Shown: positions 26,146 to 34,835 of the stretch, in pieces
Layout of the letters: every line of letters begins with the position of its first letter
Position numbering within the stretch: position 1 is the first letter of the stretch
Assembly: GCF_900142285.1 (NCBI RefSeq)
Contig: NZ_FRAJ01000018.1
Location: 1 to 48,877, forward strand
Origin: Caminicella sporogenes DSM 14501
GTDB taxonomy: Bacteria; Bacillota; Clostridia; Peptostreptococcales; Caminicellaceae
DNA length: 48,877 bases
Direction of reading: 5' to 3'
Translations under genes and position numbers: made by a program
The notes under the pieces: generated by a model
The model's input: the letters and a program-made list of their open reading frames with translations, nothing else
Database searches by the model: none
What the model was told of the DNA's origin: nothing

Positions 26146-26200
26146 ACTATATAAAACAAAACTTCCTTATATTTACTAAGGAAGTTTTGTTTTATATAGT
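26146..26200. terminator. 24-bp perfect inverted repeat (terminator) between SASP and DUF3189 genes
   Basis: Arms 26146-26169 and 26177-26200 are perfect complements with a 7-nt loop TATTTAC. The core is AAAACTTCCTTA. The minus-strand SASP gene stops at 26203, so the hairpin terminates it, and its T-run works on both strands. The arm length is well beyond what termination needs. Confidence 0.8.
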
Positions 26201-26202
26201 TT

Positions 26203-26406
26203 TTATTTACCACTTAATTGTTTTTCAGCCATTTCAACTAGACGTTTAGTCATATATCCACCAACATAACCATTTTGTCTAGCTGTTAAATTCCCTTTGT
26301 CTATTGTTTGATAATTAGAAAGACCTAATTCATTTGCAATTTCATATTTCATTTGATTTAAAGCTGCTTTAGCTTCAGGAACTACTTTTTTATTATATGT
26401 TGCCAA
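26203..26406 (-). CDS. Alpha/beta-type small acid-soluble spore protein
   Basis: 67 residues from a TTG at 26406 with AAGGAG about 9 nt before it. The family core is intact: PEAKAALNQMKYEIANELGL (germination-protease region), then GNLTARQNGYVGGYMTKRLVEMAE. These proteins coat DNA in the spore and protect it from UV and heat, then are degraded at germination. A single gene, presumably forespore-expressed. An upstream start at 26445 lacks a ribosome site. Confidence 0.96.
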   Translation of the reverse strand: MATYNKKVVPEAKAALNQMKYEIANELGLSNYQTIDKGNLTARQNGYVGGYMTKRLVEMAEKQLSGK

Positions 26407-26682
26407 AATTATCAACTCCTTATATATTAGTATTTTGTTTTGCATTAATAGTATTAGAAAAAGTAAGTATATAAATACGATGTAATTTTTAGAAAAGCAG
26501 TAAAAGATATAAAAAAGTGTATTATTTAGCTAGATGTTAAAGAAATAACTATAATATTATGGAAAAATATACAATATTGTGATAAAATGATATGGAAATT
26601 AATATAGTAAGTAAAGTTACTATATTATGATTTAATAAATATAAATTTATTTTATGCAGGTAATTAAAAGGAGGAAGAGAAG

Positions 26683-28215
26683 ATGAAAAAGGTGTCAGTT
26701 TTATTAATAGGATTACTTGTAGCAATTATGCCACTTATAGTATTTGCAGAAAAAGATGCAAATATTACTAAAGCAGAGTTTGTTAAAAAAGTAGTAAAAG
26801 CTAGAAACTTAGAATTAGAAGAAGTGCTACAGTCGTCATTTGAAGATGTTACTAATCCAGATTATATAAATTATATTGAGACGGCTTTTAAGGCAGGAAT
26901 AATATCTGGTTCTAATAAAAAATTTAATCCTGAAGATGTTTTAACAAAAGAACAAGCTATCGTTATACTTGTGAAAGCATTTGGAGAAAAGGGAAAAGTA
27001 AATAGTGTAACTAAAGATACACTTGATAATCAGCTAAAATTTATTGATAAAAATAAAATTACTCCATGGGCTCAAAATTATATAGCTTATGCACTTGAAA
27101 GTGGAATAGTAAAGGAATCAGAAAGTTTTTTACATCCAAAGATGTTAGTTACTGAAGAATTAGCAGATAAGATGATACAGCAAGCTAAAAATGTATTTGA
27201 AAAGAAATATATGCGTGATGGAATGAGTGCTGCAGATATGCTTGTAATGGTAAATGAAAAGATTATGAAGTATAAAACGTACAAGCAAAAAGGCAATATG
27301 AATATGAAAATGAGTGTAAAAGTGGAAGGGCTTCCAGAGGAAGTATATAAAGAAGATTTAGAATTGCAAAACCTTTTAAAACAGGGTATGAATATGGTAG
27401 TTAATATAGAATCACAGGTGCAAAATCCTGATAAGTCTTATGTAAAAGAAAGCATTGAATATGATAATGAAGAATTAGGCAATCAAAATATGGAGATTTT
27501 TATAGATGGCTCATATATGTATAGTAAAACAAATGATACAGAAAAATGGACAAAGCAAGATATTGGTGGATTAATGAAACAGATAAAATCTTTATATGGC
27601 AGTAATGAACCTTATAACATGAGCAGTTTTAATAAACAGCAATTAGAAGCTTATAAAGATTATGCAGTTTTTGGGGAAGATGTAAAAATAGATGGTAAAG
27701 ATTATTATGTAATAAAAATAGATTTAGATAAAGAAACGTATAGAAAATTGTATAAAGAGATGATTGATAAGATTTTAGATTCTATGATAGAATTGCAAAA
27801 ACAAAATCAAGATAAAAACTCATCAGAGCAGGGTCAAATGTCAATAGATATGCTTAAACAAATAGTTAAGCAGATAACTGAACAAATGGAAGTTGAGGTA
27901 AGCTATAAGTTTTATATCAATAAAGAAACAAAAAATTATGAAATGGTAGACTTAGTACAAGATGTTTATATGCCTATGGATAATCTTCTTAAAATGCTAA
28001 TGCAAACTATGGAAGAAGGAAAAGAAAAAGAACAATTAAAAAATGTTAAAATAACAATGAATAGTCATTTTGATGGTAGATTTAAATTATATGATTTTAA
28101 TGGAGAAGTTTCATTCCCAGAAATAAAGCCAGAAGATATAGCTGATAGTATTCAGATAGGCAATATTCCAGTACAAGAAGATATACAACAAGATGTTAAT
28201 AAAGATAGTTTTTAA
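26683..28215 (+). CDS. Secreted SLH-domain protein with DUF6612-like C-terminal domain
   Basis: 510 residues. Signal peptide MKKVSVLLIGLLVAIMPLIVFA with likely cleavage after residue 22. Two to three S-layer homology units follow (TKAEFVKKVVKARNL, FEDV...YIETAFKAGIISG, WAQNYIAYALESGIV), which bind secondary cell-wall polymer. From about residue 190 on is a long LolA-like beta-rich domain, similar to DUF6612 (MNMKMSVKVEG, SYMYSKTNDTEKW). GGAGGAAGAG precedes the ATG. The gene is monocistronic with its own terminator. Confidence 0.85.
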   Translation: MKKVSVLLIGLLVAIMPLIVFAEKDANITKAEFVKKVVKARNLELEEVLQSSFEDVTNPDYINYIETAFKAGIISGSNKKFNPEDVLTKEQAIVILVKAFGEKGKVNSVTKDTLDNQLKFIDKNKITPWAQNYIAYALESGIVKESESFLHPKMLVTEELADKMIQQAKNVFEKKYMRDGMSAADMLVMVNEKIMKYKTYKQKGNMNMKMSVKVEGLPEEVYKEDLELQNLLKQGMNMVVNIESQVQNPDKSYVKESIEYDNEELGNQNMEIFIDGSYMYSKTNDTEKWTKQDIGGLMKQIKSLYGSNEPYNMSSFNKQQLEAYKDYAVFGEDVKIDGKDYYVIKIDLDKETYRKLYKEMIDKILDSMIELQKQNQDKNSSEQGQMSIDMLKQIVKQITEQMEVEVSYKFYINKETKNYEMVDLVQDVYMPMDNLLKMLMQTMEEGKEKEQLKNVKITMNSHFDGRFKLYDFNGEVSFPEIKPEDIADSIQIGNIPVQEDIQQDVNKDSF

Positions 28216-28243
28216 AAACCCCTTCTTAAAGGGGTTTTTTCTT
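28213..28243 (+). terminator. Terminator after the SLH-domain gene
   Basis: AAAAACCCC / GGGGTTTTTT with an 8-nt loop, overlapping the stop codon. Confidence 0.9.
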
Positions 28244-28380
28244 GAATGTTTTGCTTTATAACTAAAAAAGAAAATTATAAATATAACAAAAAATTCATAT
28301 AATATGGTTTATATTAATAGTAAAATAAAATTGAAAAGGTTTTCTTTGAGAATATATGTTGCTGTGGAGGGTTATTAACA

Positions 28381-29490
28381 ATGGTTAACAAAGAAAGATT
28401 AGTAAATGAGTTTATGAAGTACGTACAAATTGATAGTTTAACTAGAAGTGAAGGAAATTTTGCTAAGTTTATTTCAGAGGAGCTTGAAAAACTTGGATTA
28501 GAAGTTATTTTTGATAATGCAGGTGAAAAGATAGGTTCTGATACGAATAACATCATTGCTACATTAAAGGGAGATAAGAATGGAGAGCCTATTATGTTTT
28601 GCTGCCATATGGATACAGTTACTCCTGGAGAAGGTATTAAACCTGTAATCAAAGATGGAGTAATTTATAGTGATGGAACTACTATTTTAGGTGGAGATAA
28701 TAAAGCTGGGATAGCTGCAGTTATAGAGGCTCTTAAAGTGATTAAGGAACAGAATATTTCTCATAGTGACATTGAAATAGTATTTACTATAGCTGAAGAA
28801 GGCGGTCTTAACGGTTCTAAAAATTTAGACTATTCAAAGATAAAATCTAAAAGGGCATATGTATTAGATAGTGGTGGAGAACCGGGAGAAATAATTATAA
28901 GGGGACCAGCTCAGGATAAAATTGATGTAAAAATAAAAGGGAAACCAGCTCATGCAGGAGTTTGTCCAGAAGAAGGTATAAGTGCTATACAAGTAGCAGC
29001 TGCGGCTATAAGTAGAATGAAGCTTTTAAGAATAGATGAAGAGACTACTGCAAATATAGGAGTTATAAATGGTGGTAAAGTAACTAATATAGTTACTCCA
29101 GAAGTAGAAATTAAAGCAGAAGCTAGAAGTTTAAGTGTTGAAAAGTTAGACAAACAGACTACTCATATGATAGAATGTTTTAAAAATGCAGCAGAGGAAT
29201 TTGGAGCACAGGTAGAAATAGAAACTTCTAGGGCATATGGAGCATTTAGAATAGATGAAAATGATGAAATAGTTGAGCTTGTTAAAAAGGCTTGTAAAAA
29301 TATTGGACTTAAAGCTTATACAAATTCTACAGGTGGTGGAAGCGATACGAACATACTTAATGTAAATGGAATCAAGGCTGTTAATTTAGGTATTGGAGAA
29401 AGAAAGCCTCATACATTAGAAGAACATCTGCGAATAGAAGACCTTGTAAATACTTCAAGACTTGTTCTTGAAATAATCAAGTTAGCTTAA
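28381..29490 (+). CDS. M20-family metallopeptidase (PepT-like)
   Basis: 369 residues, a two-zinc cytosolic aminopeptidase or tripeptidase-like enzyme. Visible ligands and catalytic groups: CCHMDTVTPG (His, Asp), GGDNKAG (bridging Asp), AEEGGLNGS (catalytic Glu and ligand Glu), VLDSGG (Asp) and the last His in KPHTLEEH. The central lid domain (about residues 180-290) mediates dimers. GGAGGG precedes the ATG. Exact peptide preference is not evident. Confidence 0.9.
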   Translation: MVNKERLVNEFMKYVQIDSLTRSEGNFAKFISEELEKLGLEVIFDNAGEKIGSDTNNIIATLKGDKNGEPIMFCCHMDTVTPGEGIKPVIKDGVIYSDGTTILGGDNKAGIAAVIEALKVIKEQNISHSDIEIVFTIAEEGGLNGSKNLDYSKIKSKRAYVLDSGGEPGEIIIRGPAQDKIDVKIKGKPAHAGVCPEEGISAIQVAAAAISRMKLLRIDEETTANIGVINGGKVTNIVTPEVEIKAEARSLSVEKLDKQTTHMIECFKNAAEEFGAQVEIETSRAYGAFRIDENDEIVELVKKACKNIGLKAYTNSTGGGSDTNILNVNGIKAVNLGIGERKPHTLEEHLRIEDLVNTSRLVLEIIKLA

Positions 29491-29498
29491 TAAATTAA

Positions 29499-29537
29499 AA
29501 AGCTTCAGTAAATAGTGTTTTACTGAAGCTTTAATTT
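29499..29537 (+). terminator. Terminator after the M20 peptidase gene
   Basis: AAAGCTTCAGTAAA and TTTTACTGAAGCTTT form a 14-bp stem with a short loop, followed by AATTTTTG. Confidence 0.9.
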
Positions 29538-29659
29538 TTGTATAATTGTAAAAAAATAAGTATTGAATTTTTATTTAAAATATAATTAAAATATATCTAA
29601 TGAATAATTATAAGTGTTTAAATCGAATTGATGGTTAGGCATGGAAGGATGTGGTAGGA

Positions 29660-31117
29660 TTGAAAATACTAGACCAAAATAGAGCTCCACTCTTTGAAGC
29701 TATGAGAGAATATCATAGAAAAAATGTGGTTCCATTTGATGTACCGGGACACAAGCATGGGATAGGTATACCAGAAATGGTAGATTACTTTGGAAGGACA
29801 ATGTTAGAATTAGACGTAAATGCTATGAAATGTCTAGATAATATTTGTAATCCAATAGGAGTAATAAAGGAAGCTGAAGATTTAGCTGCTAAAGCCTATG
29901 GAGCAGATAATGCATTTTTTTTAGTAAATGGTACAACTTCTGGAGTGCAAGCAATGATTATGAGCATATGTAATCCGGGAGATAAAATTATTCTTCCACG
30001 TAATGCACATAAATCAGCAATTACTGCCCTTATATTAAGTGGTGCTGTTCCTGTATATATTCAGCCAGAAATAAATGAAGAATTAGGAATAGCTATGGGT
30101 GTGAGTTTAAAATCAGTAAAAGAGGCTATTGAGAAACATCATGATGCAAAGGCTATTTTTATTATAAATCCAACTTACTATGGAGCTGTTTCCGACTTGA
30201 AAGCTATAGTAGAAATGGCACATAAATATGAAATGGCTGTTTTAGTAGATGAGGCCCATGGAGCTCATATGAAATTTCATAATGAATTGCCAATGGAAGC
30301 TATGGATGTTGGAGCTGACATGTGTGCAGTAAGTACACACAAAACAGGAGGTTCTCTTACACAGAGTTCTTTATTATTGCTAAGAGAAGGATTTGTTGAT
30401 GCAAAAAAGGTTAAAACAACTTTAAACCTTACTCAAACGACAAGTGCTTCATATCTTTTAATGGGAAGTATAGATATAGCTAGGAAGCAGCTTGCAACTA
30501 AAGGTAAAGAAATGCTAGATAATGTTTTAAATCTTGTGAGATGGGCAAGATGTGAGATAAATAAAATAGAAGGATTATATGCCTTTGGAAAGGAACTTGT
30601 AGGTACTATAGGTGTGTATGACTTTGATGAGACAAAGCTGGGAGTAAATGTTAGAAATTTAGGACTTACTGGTTTTGAAGTTTATGATATATTAAGGGAT
30701 GAGTATAATATTCAAGTAGAACTTGGCGATATGTATAACATTCTTGCAATAGTAAGTTTAGGAGATACTAAAGAGTCGCTTGGGGCGTTGATAGAAGCTT
30801 TAAAAAGTATATCGGTAAAATATAAAAGAGATAAAAAAATAACTTTAAAAAAGAGTATTCTTAAAAATCCGGAGGTTATAGTATCTCCAAGAGATGCATA
30901 TTATAGTAGAAAAAAAATAGTAAAATTTGAAGATGCAGCAGGGGAAGTAAGTGGAGAATCTATTATGGCATATCCACCGGGAATACCTGTAGTTGCTTTA
31001 GGAGAACGTATAACAAAGGAAATGATTGAATATGTCAATGAAATGAAAAAAAAAGAGAGTCTTCTTCAGGGAACAGAAGACCCGTATGTAAACTATATAA
31101 AAGTACTTGGAGTATAG
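29660..31117 (+). CDS. Orn/Lys/Arg decarboxylase, second paralogue
   Basis: 485 residues from TTG 29660, which has GGAAGGA 10 nt before it; a GTG at 29651 is also possible. Marks are FDVPGHKHG near residue 30, DEAHGAH and VSTHKTGGSLTQSS with the PLP lysine. The C-terminus has MAYPPGIPVVALGE. It is clearly related to the enzyme at 1812 but diverged, so the two may differ in substrate (arginine versus lysine or ornithine) or regulation. Single gene with terminator. Confidence 0.9.
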   Translation: MKILDQNRAPLFEAMREYHRKNVVPFDVPGHKHGIGIPEMVDYFGRTMLELDVNAMKCLDNICNPIGVIKEAEDLAAKAYGADNAFFLVNGTTSGVQAMIMSICNPGDKIILPRNAHKSAITALILSGAVPVYIQPEINEELGIAMGVSLKSVKEAIEKHHDAKAIFIINPTYYGAVSDLKAIVEMAHKYEMAVLVDEAHGAHMKFHNELPMEAMDVGADMCAVSTHKTGGSLTQSSLLLLREGFVDAKKVKTTLNLTQTTSASYLLMGSIDIARKQLATKGKEMLDNVLNLVRWARCEINKIEGLYAFGKELVGTIGVYDFDETKLGVNVRNLGLTGFEVYDILRDEYNIQVELGDMYNILAIVSLGDTKESLGALIEALKSISVKYKRDKKITLKKSILKNPEVIVSPRDAYYSRKKIVKFEDAAGEVSGESIMAYPPGIPVVALGERITKEMIEYVNEMKKKESLLQGTEDPYVNYIKVLGV

Positions 31118-31125
31118 TTAATGAG

Positions 31126-31156
31126 CAGCTCTTATTTAGAGCTGTTTTTTTGTTTT
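31126..31156 (+). terminator. Terminator after the second decarboxylase gene
   Basis: CAGCTC / GAGCTG with a 7-nt loop, followed by TTTTTTTGTTTTT. Confidence 0.88.
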
Positions 31157-31256
31157 TAATGAGAATAAATAAGAAATATAATGATTATTATAATAATGAG
31201 ATTAGAAAATATAGTATTTATATTTACTGCAAATAAATATTTAGGAGGAATTTTAA

Positions 31257-31718
31257 ATGAAAAATTTGAGATTGTTGTCGCAAAATGCAGTAGAAGTTAA
31301 TATAAGTAGTGAAGATATAAAAAATATGATAGAGAGTTTTGAAAGTGTAGAGGAAGTAAGGGATATAAGCGATATGTTTAGTGAGGAAGTTTTAGGATAT
31401 GATATAAATTTAAATGGTGATTATATTGAAATGATATTAAAAGAACAATTGGAGAATTTTTCATTTGATTTAGATGATGAAATTAGTGAGATATTATTTG
31501 AACAGGCTCAATATATTGGTGATATAATGGTAGACAACTTAAAAGAGTACATTGAAGATAGATATAGAATTGAGGATTTTCAAAGTGCTTATGATGTTTA
31601 TAAGGCAGATATAAATGAAGGAATAGGTTTAACGCTTACATTATCTTTTGGAAAAGTTAAACATGGAAAGTTATATGAATTGGCAAGTAATTTTAATAAA
31701 AATTCAGGATTAAGATGA
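31257..31718 (+). CDS. Uncharacterised acidic 153-residue protein
   Basis: A soluble, very acidic protein (many Glu/Asp, e.g. ESFESVEEVRDISDMFSEE) predicted to be mainly helical, with a final strand-like GIGLTLTLSFGKVKHG. AGGAGGA lies before the ATG, and a strong terminator follows. The stop codon is TGA. I do not recognise the family; composition resembles neighbouring chromosomal genes. Confidence 0.72.
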   Translation: MKNLRLLSQNAVEVNISSEDIKNMIESFESVEEVRDISDMFSEEVLGYDINLNGDYIEMILKEQLENFSFDLDDEISEILFEQAQYIGDIMVDNLKEYIEDRYRIEDFQSAYDVYKADINEGIGLTLTLSFGKVKHGKLYELASNFNKNSGLR

Positions 31719-31732
31719 AAAAAGTGGCAGTA

Positions 31733-31790
31733 AAAAATCTGTCAAGATTTGATGTGGGAGTGTATTTCAATCTTGACAGATTTTTAAGTT
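31733..31790 (+). terminator. Terminator with a 17-bp stem
   Basis: AAAAATCTGTCAAGATT (31733-31749) pairs perfectly with AATCTTGACAGATTTTT (31769-31785). The loop is 19 nt. It ends the gene at 31257. The next 130 nt up to 31923 are AT-rich with no gene. Confidence 0.9.
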
Positions 31791-31923
31791 TTAATATTTT
31801 TTACCTCTACTTTATTATATTTTATATTGTGAACTATTACCATATTATCATAACAAAATAGAAAAAATGGTTAATTTTTAGGTATCAAACTTAAAAATTA
31901 AAGACATAATATTTCATAATCAT

Positions 31924-31947
31924 AAAAAAAGAGAGTTTTCACTCTTA
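31924..31947 (-). terminator. Terminator of the EamA transporter gene
   Basis: On the minus strand, AGAGTGAAAACTCT forms a small hairpin followed by CTTTTTTT. Confidence 0.8.
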
Positions 31948-31961
31948 TTGTACTTTCATAT

Positions 31962-32807
31962 TTAGCTTGTTATTTTTTGTTTTTTCCATGATTGAACTAT
32001 ACAAGCAGTGACAATAAGTATTCCTCCTAAAACAGTTAGCATATCTGGCACTTCTGTCCAAAATAAAAATCCCCACATTCCATTAAAAACAATGCCTATA
32101 TAACGAGTTATAGCTACAACAGCAGCCTTCTCGTGAGTAAAAGCTTTAGTTAAAAATACTTGTCCCAATAAAGAAACACTTCCAATGCATACAAGATAAA
32201 AAAGTTCACGAGCTGTTGGTATAGTAAAATCATTCCACATAAGGGGAACAGATACTAATGTAGCTGTTGCAAGAAAATAAAAAATAATCTCATAGGCATG
32301 GTGTTTTTTACTCAAATAACGTATAGTTATTGATGCACCTGCTGAAAATATAGCACTAACAATACCGAACAATGCATATATAGAGTAAGTGGAATAATTA
32401 AATGGTTGAATAACTAATATAGCACCCAAAATAACAATTGGAAGCAAATAAATTGTTTTTTTGGATATTTTCTCCTTAAGGAAAATAACTGAAAAAATAA
32501 TTACAAAGAAAGGTGATAAATGTACCAATATACTTGCATCTGCTAGAGGTATTTTAGAAATAGTATAAAAATAAGCAAGTAGATAAAGAGAACCCAAAAC
32601 ACCTCTTAATATAAGCAACGGTATATCTTTTCTCAAAAATTCAACTTTATCATATTTCATTATTAAATAAATAAGAATAGTTCCTATAATACTTCTAAAA
32701 AATACAACCTCCGAATAGGGAATTGATAAACTGACTGCTTTTACAAAGGCATTCATAATACTAAAAACAAGTGATGATAGAATAGCAAGAATTACACCGT
32801 TTTTCAT
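31962..32807 (-). CDS. EamA/DMT-family transporter
   Basis: 281 residues with about ten hydrophobic helices in two EamA repeats. AAAGGAG is 6 nt before the ATG at 32807; an upstream in-frame start at 32882 would run into the hairpin region. The repeat motif near VFFRSIIGTILIYL and the second repeat ITRYIGIVFNGMWGFLF are typical of the drug/metabolite superfamily. The substrate is unknown. It lies downstream of the FecBCD-type operon on the same strand, 172 nt away. Confidence 0.88.
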   Translation of the reverse strand: MKNGVILAILSSLVFSIMNAFVKAVSLSIPYSEVVFFRSIIGTILIYLIMKYDKVEFLRKDIPLLILRGVLGSLYLLAYFYTISKIPLADASILVHLSPFFVIIFSVIFLKEKISKKTIYLLPIVILGAILVIQPFNYSTYSIYALFGIVSAIFSAGASITIRYLSKKHHAYEIIFYFLATATLVSVPLMWNDFTIPTARELFYLVCIGSVSLLGQVFLTKAFTHEKAAVVAITRYIGIVFNGMWGFLFWTEVPDMLTVLGGILIVTACIVQSWKKQKITS

Positions 32808-32881
32808 TTTTTTCTCCTTTTCTTTAAATATAATATTTACTCCATATTCTAATACTACAAAGATTTTCCCTTTATAATCCA

Positions 32882-32928
32882 ATATCTGAGAGTAATTTGT
32901 TTTTTAAAAATCAAATACTCTCAGATAT
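32882..32928 (-). repeat. Near-perfect 17-bp hairpin between ABC operon and EamA gene
   Basis: ATATCTGAGAGTAATTTG pairs with CAAATACTCTCAGATAT (one bulged A) around a 12-nt A/T loop. It lies 52 nt after the ATPase stop on the minus strand. No T-run follows on that strand, so it may be a weak terminator or an mRNA stabiliser. Confidence 0.55.
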
Positions 32929-32979
32929 CGATATGCAAATTTATTAAAATATATTTGAGTTATTTTTATATATAAAGAA

Positions 32980-33765
32980 TTATGCAGTATATTCTAGTTG
33001 TTTAATCTTGCAAGGTCTTATTGGAGTTACTGTAGTATATCCTTTATTACTAATACTTACGTCTACTTCCACTTGATAAACCTTTTGTAATAAATCTTTC
33101 TTTAGTACATCGCTTTGTAGTCCTTCTTTTTCTATATAGCCATTATGTAACAGAAGAATATTATCACTATAACGTGCTACTAAAGCAAGATCATGAAGCA
33201 CTGCCATTGTAATAATTCCTTCTTGTTTTGTATATTGTTGTGCTACATCAAGGACTTGAAGTTGATGCCTAAGATCAAGTGCACTGGTAGGTTCATCTAG
33301 TAGCAATACTTTTGGTTTTGAAACTAATGCCTGAGCCATTGTTACTAACTGACGTTGGCCTCCACTTAGTCTGCAAAATGGCCTATTACTAAGAGATAAT
33401 AATCCAAGCCTATCTAGCATTTGTGTTACTGCATCAAGATGATGCTTTTCTACCTTCCAATTAAGTTCTTTTACTCTTCCTAATAAAACCATTTCAAATA
33501 CAGATAACGTGGTAGTTGTTGTAGACATTTGTGGTACATAAGCAATTTTATTTTTAGAAATCGGTTGCCCATCTGAATCTTCTAAAGTTACTTTTCCTTT
33601 ATATTTAATCAAATGTGCAATTGCTTTAATCATAGTAGTTTTACCTGTACCATTAGGTCCTATAACTGATGTCATTTCACCACCCTTAAGGGTATAAGAA
33701 ACATCCTTAATTACTGGTTTGTTTTGATAACTAACAGCAAGATTTGAAACTTTCATTTTTATCAT
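32980..33765 (-). CDS. ABC transporter ATPase, FecE/FhuC type
   Basis: 261 residues. Walker A is GPNGTGKTTMIKA (about residues 37-49), the signature is LSGGQRQLV, and Walker B is VLLLDEPTSALD. The H-loop is in LHDLALV. It energises import of iron chelates or corrinoids through the adjacent permease. Its start overlaps the permease stop by 4 nt, so translation is coupled. It is the last gene of the Fur-box operon. Confidence 0.93.
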   Translation of the reverse strand: MIKMKVSNLAVSYQNKPVIKDVSYTLKGGEMTSVIGPNGTGKTTMIKAIAHLIKYKGKVTLEDSDGQPISKNKIAYVPQMSTTTTTLSVFEMVLLGRVKELNWKVEKHHLDAVTQMLDRLGLLSLSNRPFCRLSGGQRQLVTMAQALVSKPKVLLLDEPTSALDLRHQLQVLDVAQQYTKQEGIITMAVLHDLALVARYSDNILLLHNGYIEKEGLQSDVLKKDLLQKVYQVEVDVSISNKGYTTVTPIRPCKIKQLEYTA

Positions 33766-34835
33766 CTTACTTCAGACCTCCTTAAAATTAAGTAGAGTAA
33801 GAATGGTACTCCTACTAATGATGTTACAATTCCAATAGGTACTATGATTCCAGGCACAACTATTTTGGCTATAATTGAAGCTGTAAGCATTAAAAGTGCA
33901 CCAAACAATGCTGATAAAGGAGATAAGTAACGCTGATCTTCACCTACTAGTAAACGAGCAAAATGTGGAGCTACCAAACCAATAAATCCAATTGTTCCTA
34001 CAAAGGCAACTGCTCCTGCTGTAAGCACTGCACTAATGATAAATACATGTAGACGCAATTTATCTGTATTAACTCCAAGACTTCTTGCTCTCTCTTCACC
34101 TGCTGAAAGAGAGGTAAGCTTCCAAGCATAACGAGATAAAACTAAAGAACCTGTGATAAAAATCACACCACTTACAACAACACCTGTCCAAGTAGATTTT
34201 AACAAGCTACCAAACATCCAAAAAACAATTTCTTGAGCTACTTCTGGTGTAGCACTAAACTGAATTAAGGATTGCAAAGCTTGAAAGAAAAAGTTAATAA
34301 CAATCCCAAATAGAACCATGGTCTTTGAGTCTATTCCCTTGATTTTTCCTAATATATACATAGTCAAACAAGCAGCACACGACATAATAAAAGCCGATAA
34401 AGGAACACTAATCCATAATGCATTTTTAACAGGAAAGCCTGTAAGATAAGCTAAGGCTGCACCGAAACCTGCTGCAGCAGATATTCCAAGAGTATAAGGA
34501 CTTGCAAGAGGGTTTCCTAAAATCGTTTGCATTTGTGTTCCAGCCATACCTAATGATGCTCCAACACAAATACAAGTCATAGTCATAGGTAATCTTACAG
34601 ACCATACAATAGCAATACTTAATCCTTTTGCATCAGGACCTTGTTTTATAGCATTTATAACATCGCTTATGCTCAACCATGCTGGACCAACCATTACATC
34701 AATTATTAGCCCTACTAACATACTTGCTAATATGGAAAAAAATATAATTTTACGTTTTTGATTGATTTTTCTATAAACACTTTTTCCGTCAATGCTGTGA
34801 TTACGTTTTTGCATTACAGCACTTGAATTATTCAT
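33762..34835 (-). CDS. ABC transporter permease, FecCD family
   Basis: 357 residues with about ten transmembrane helices of the BtuC/FecCD fold. Typical segments are VRLPMTMTCICVGASLGMAG, GNPLASPYTLGISAAAGFG (about residues 110-130) and FIGLVAPHFARLLVGEDQR. It forms the membrane channel with the ATPase downstream and receives substrate from the binding protein upstream. Starts and stops overlap with both neighbours (8 and 4 nt). Confidence 0.94.
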   Translation of the reverse strand: MNNSSAVMQKRNHSIDGKSVYRKINQKRKIIFFSILASMLVGLIIDVMVGPAWLSISDVINAIKQGPDAKGLSIAIVWSVRLPMTMTCICVGASLGMAGTQMQTILGNPLASPYTLGISAAAGFGAALAYLTGFPVKNALWISVPLSAFIMSCAACLTMYILGKIKGIDSKTMVLFGIVINFFFQALQSLIQFSATPEVAQEIVFWMFGSLLKSTWTGVVVSGVIFITGSLVLSRYAWKLTSLSAGEERARSLGVNTDKLRLHVFIISAVLTAGAVAFVGTIGFIGLVAPHFARLLVGEDQRYLSPLSALFGALLMLTASIIAKIVVPGIIVPIGIVTSLVGVPFLLYLILRRSEVR

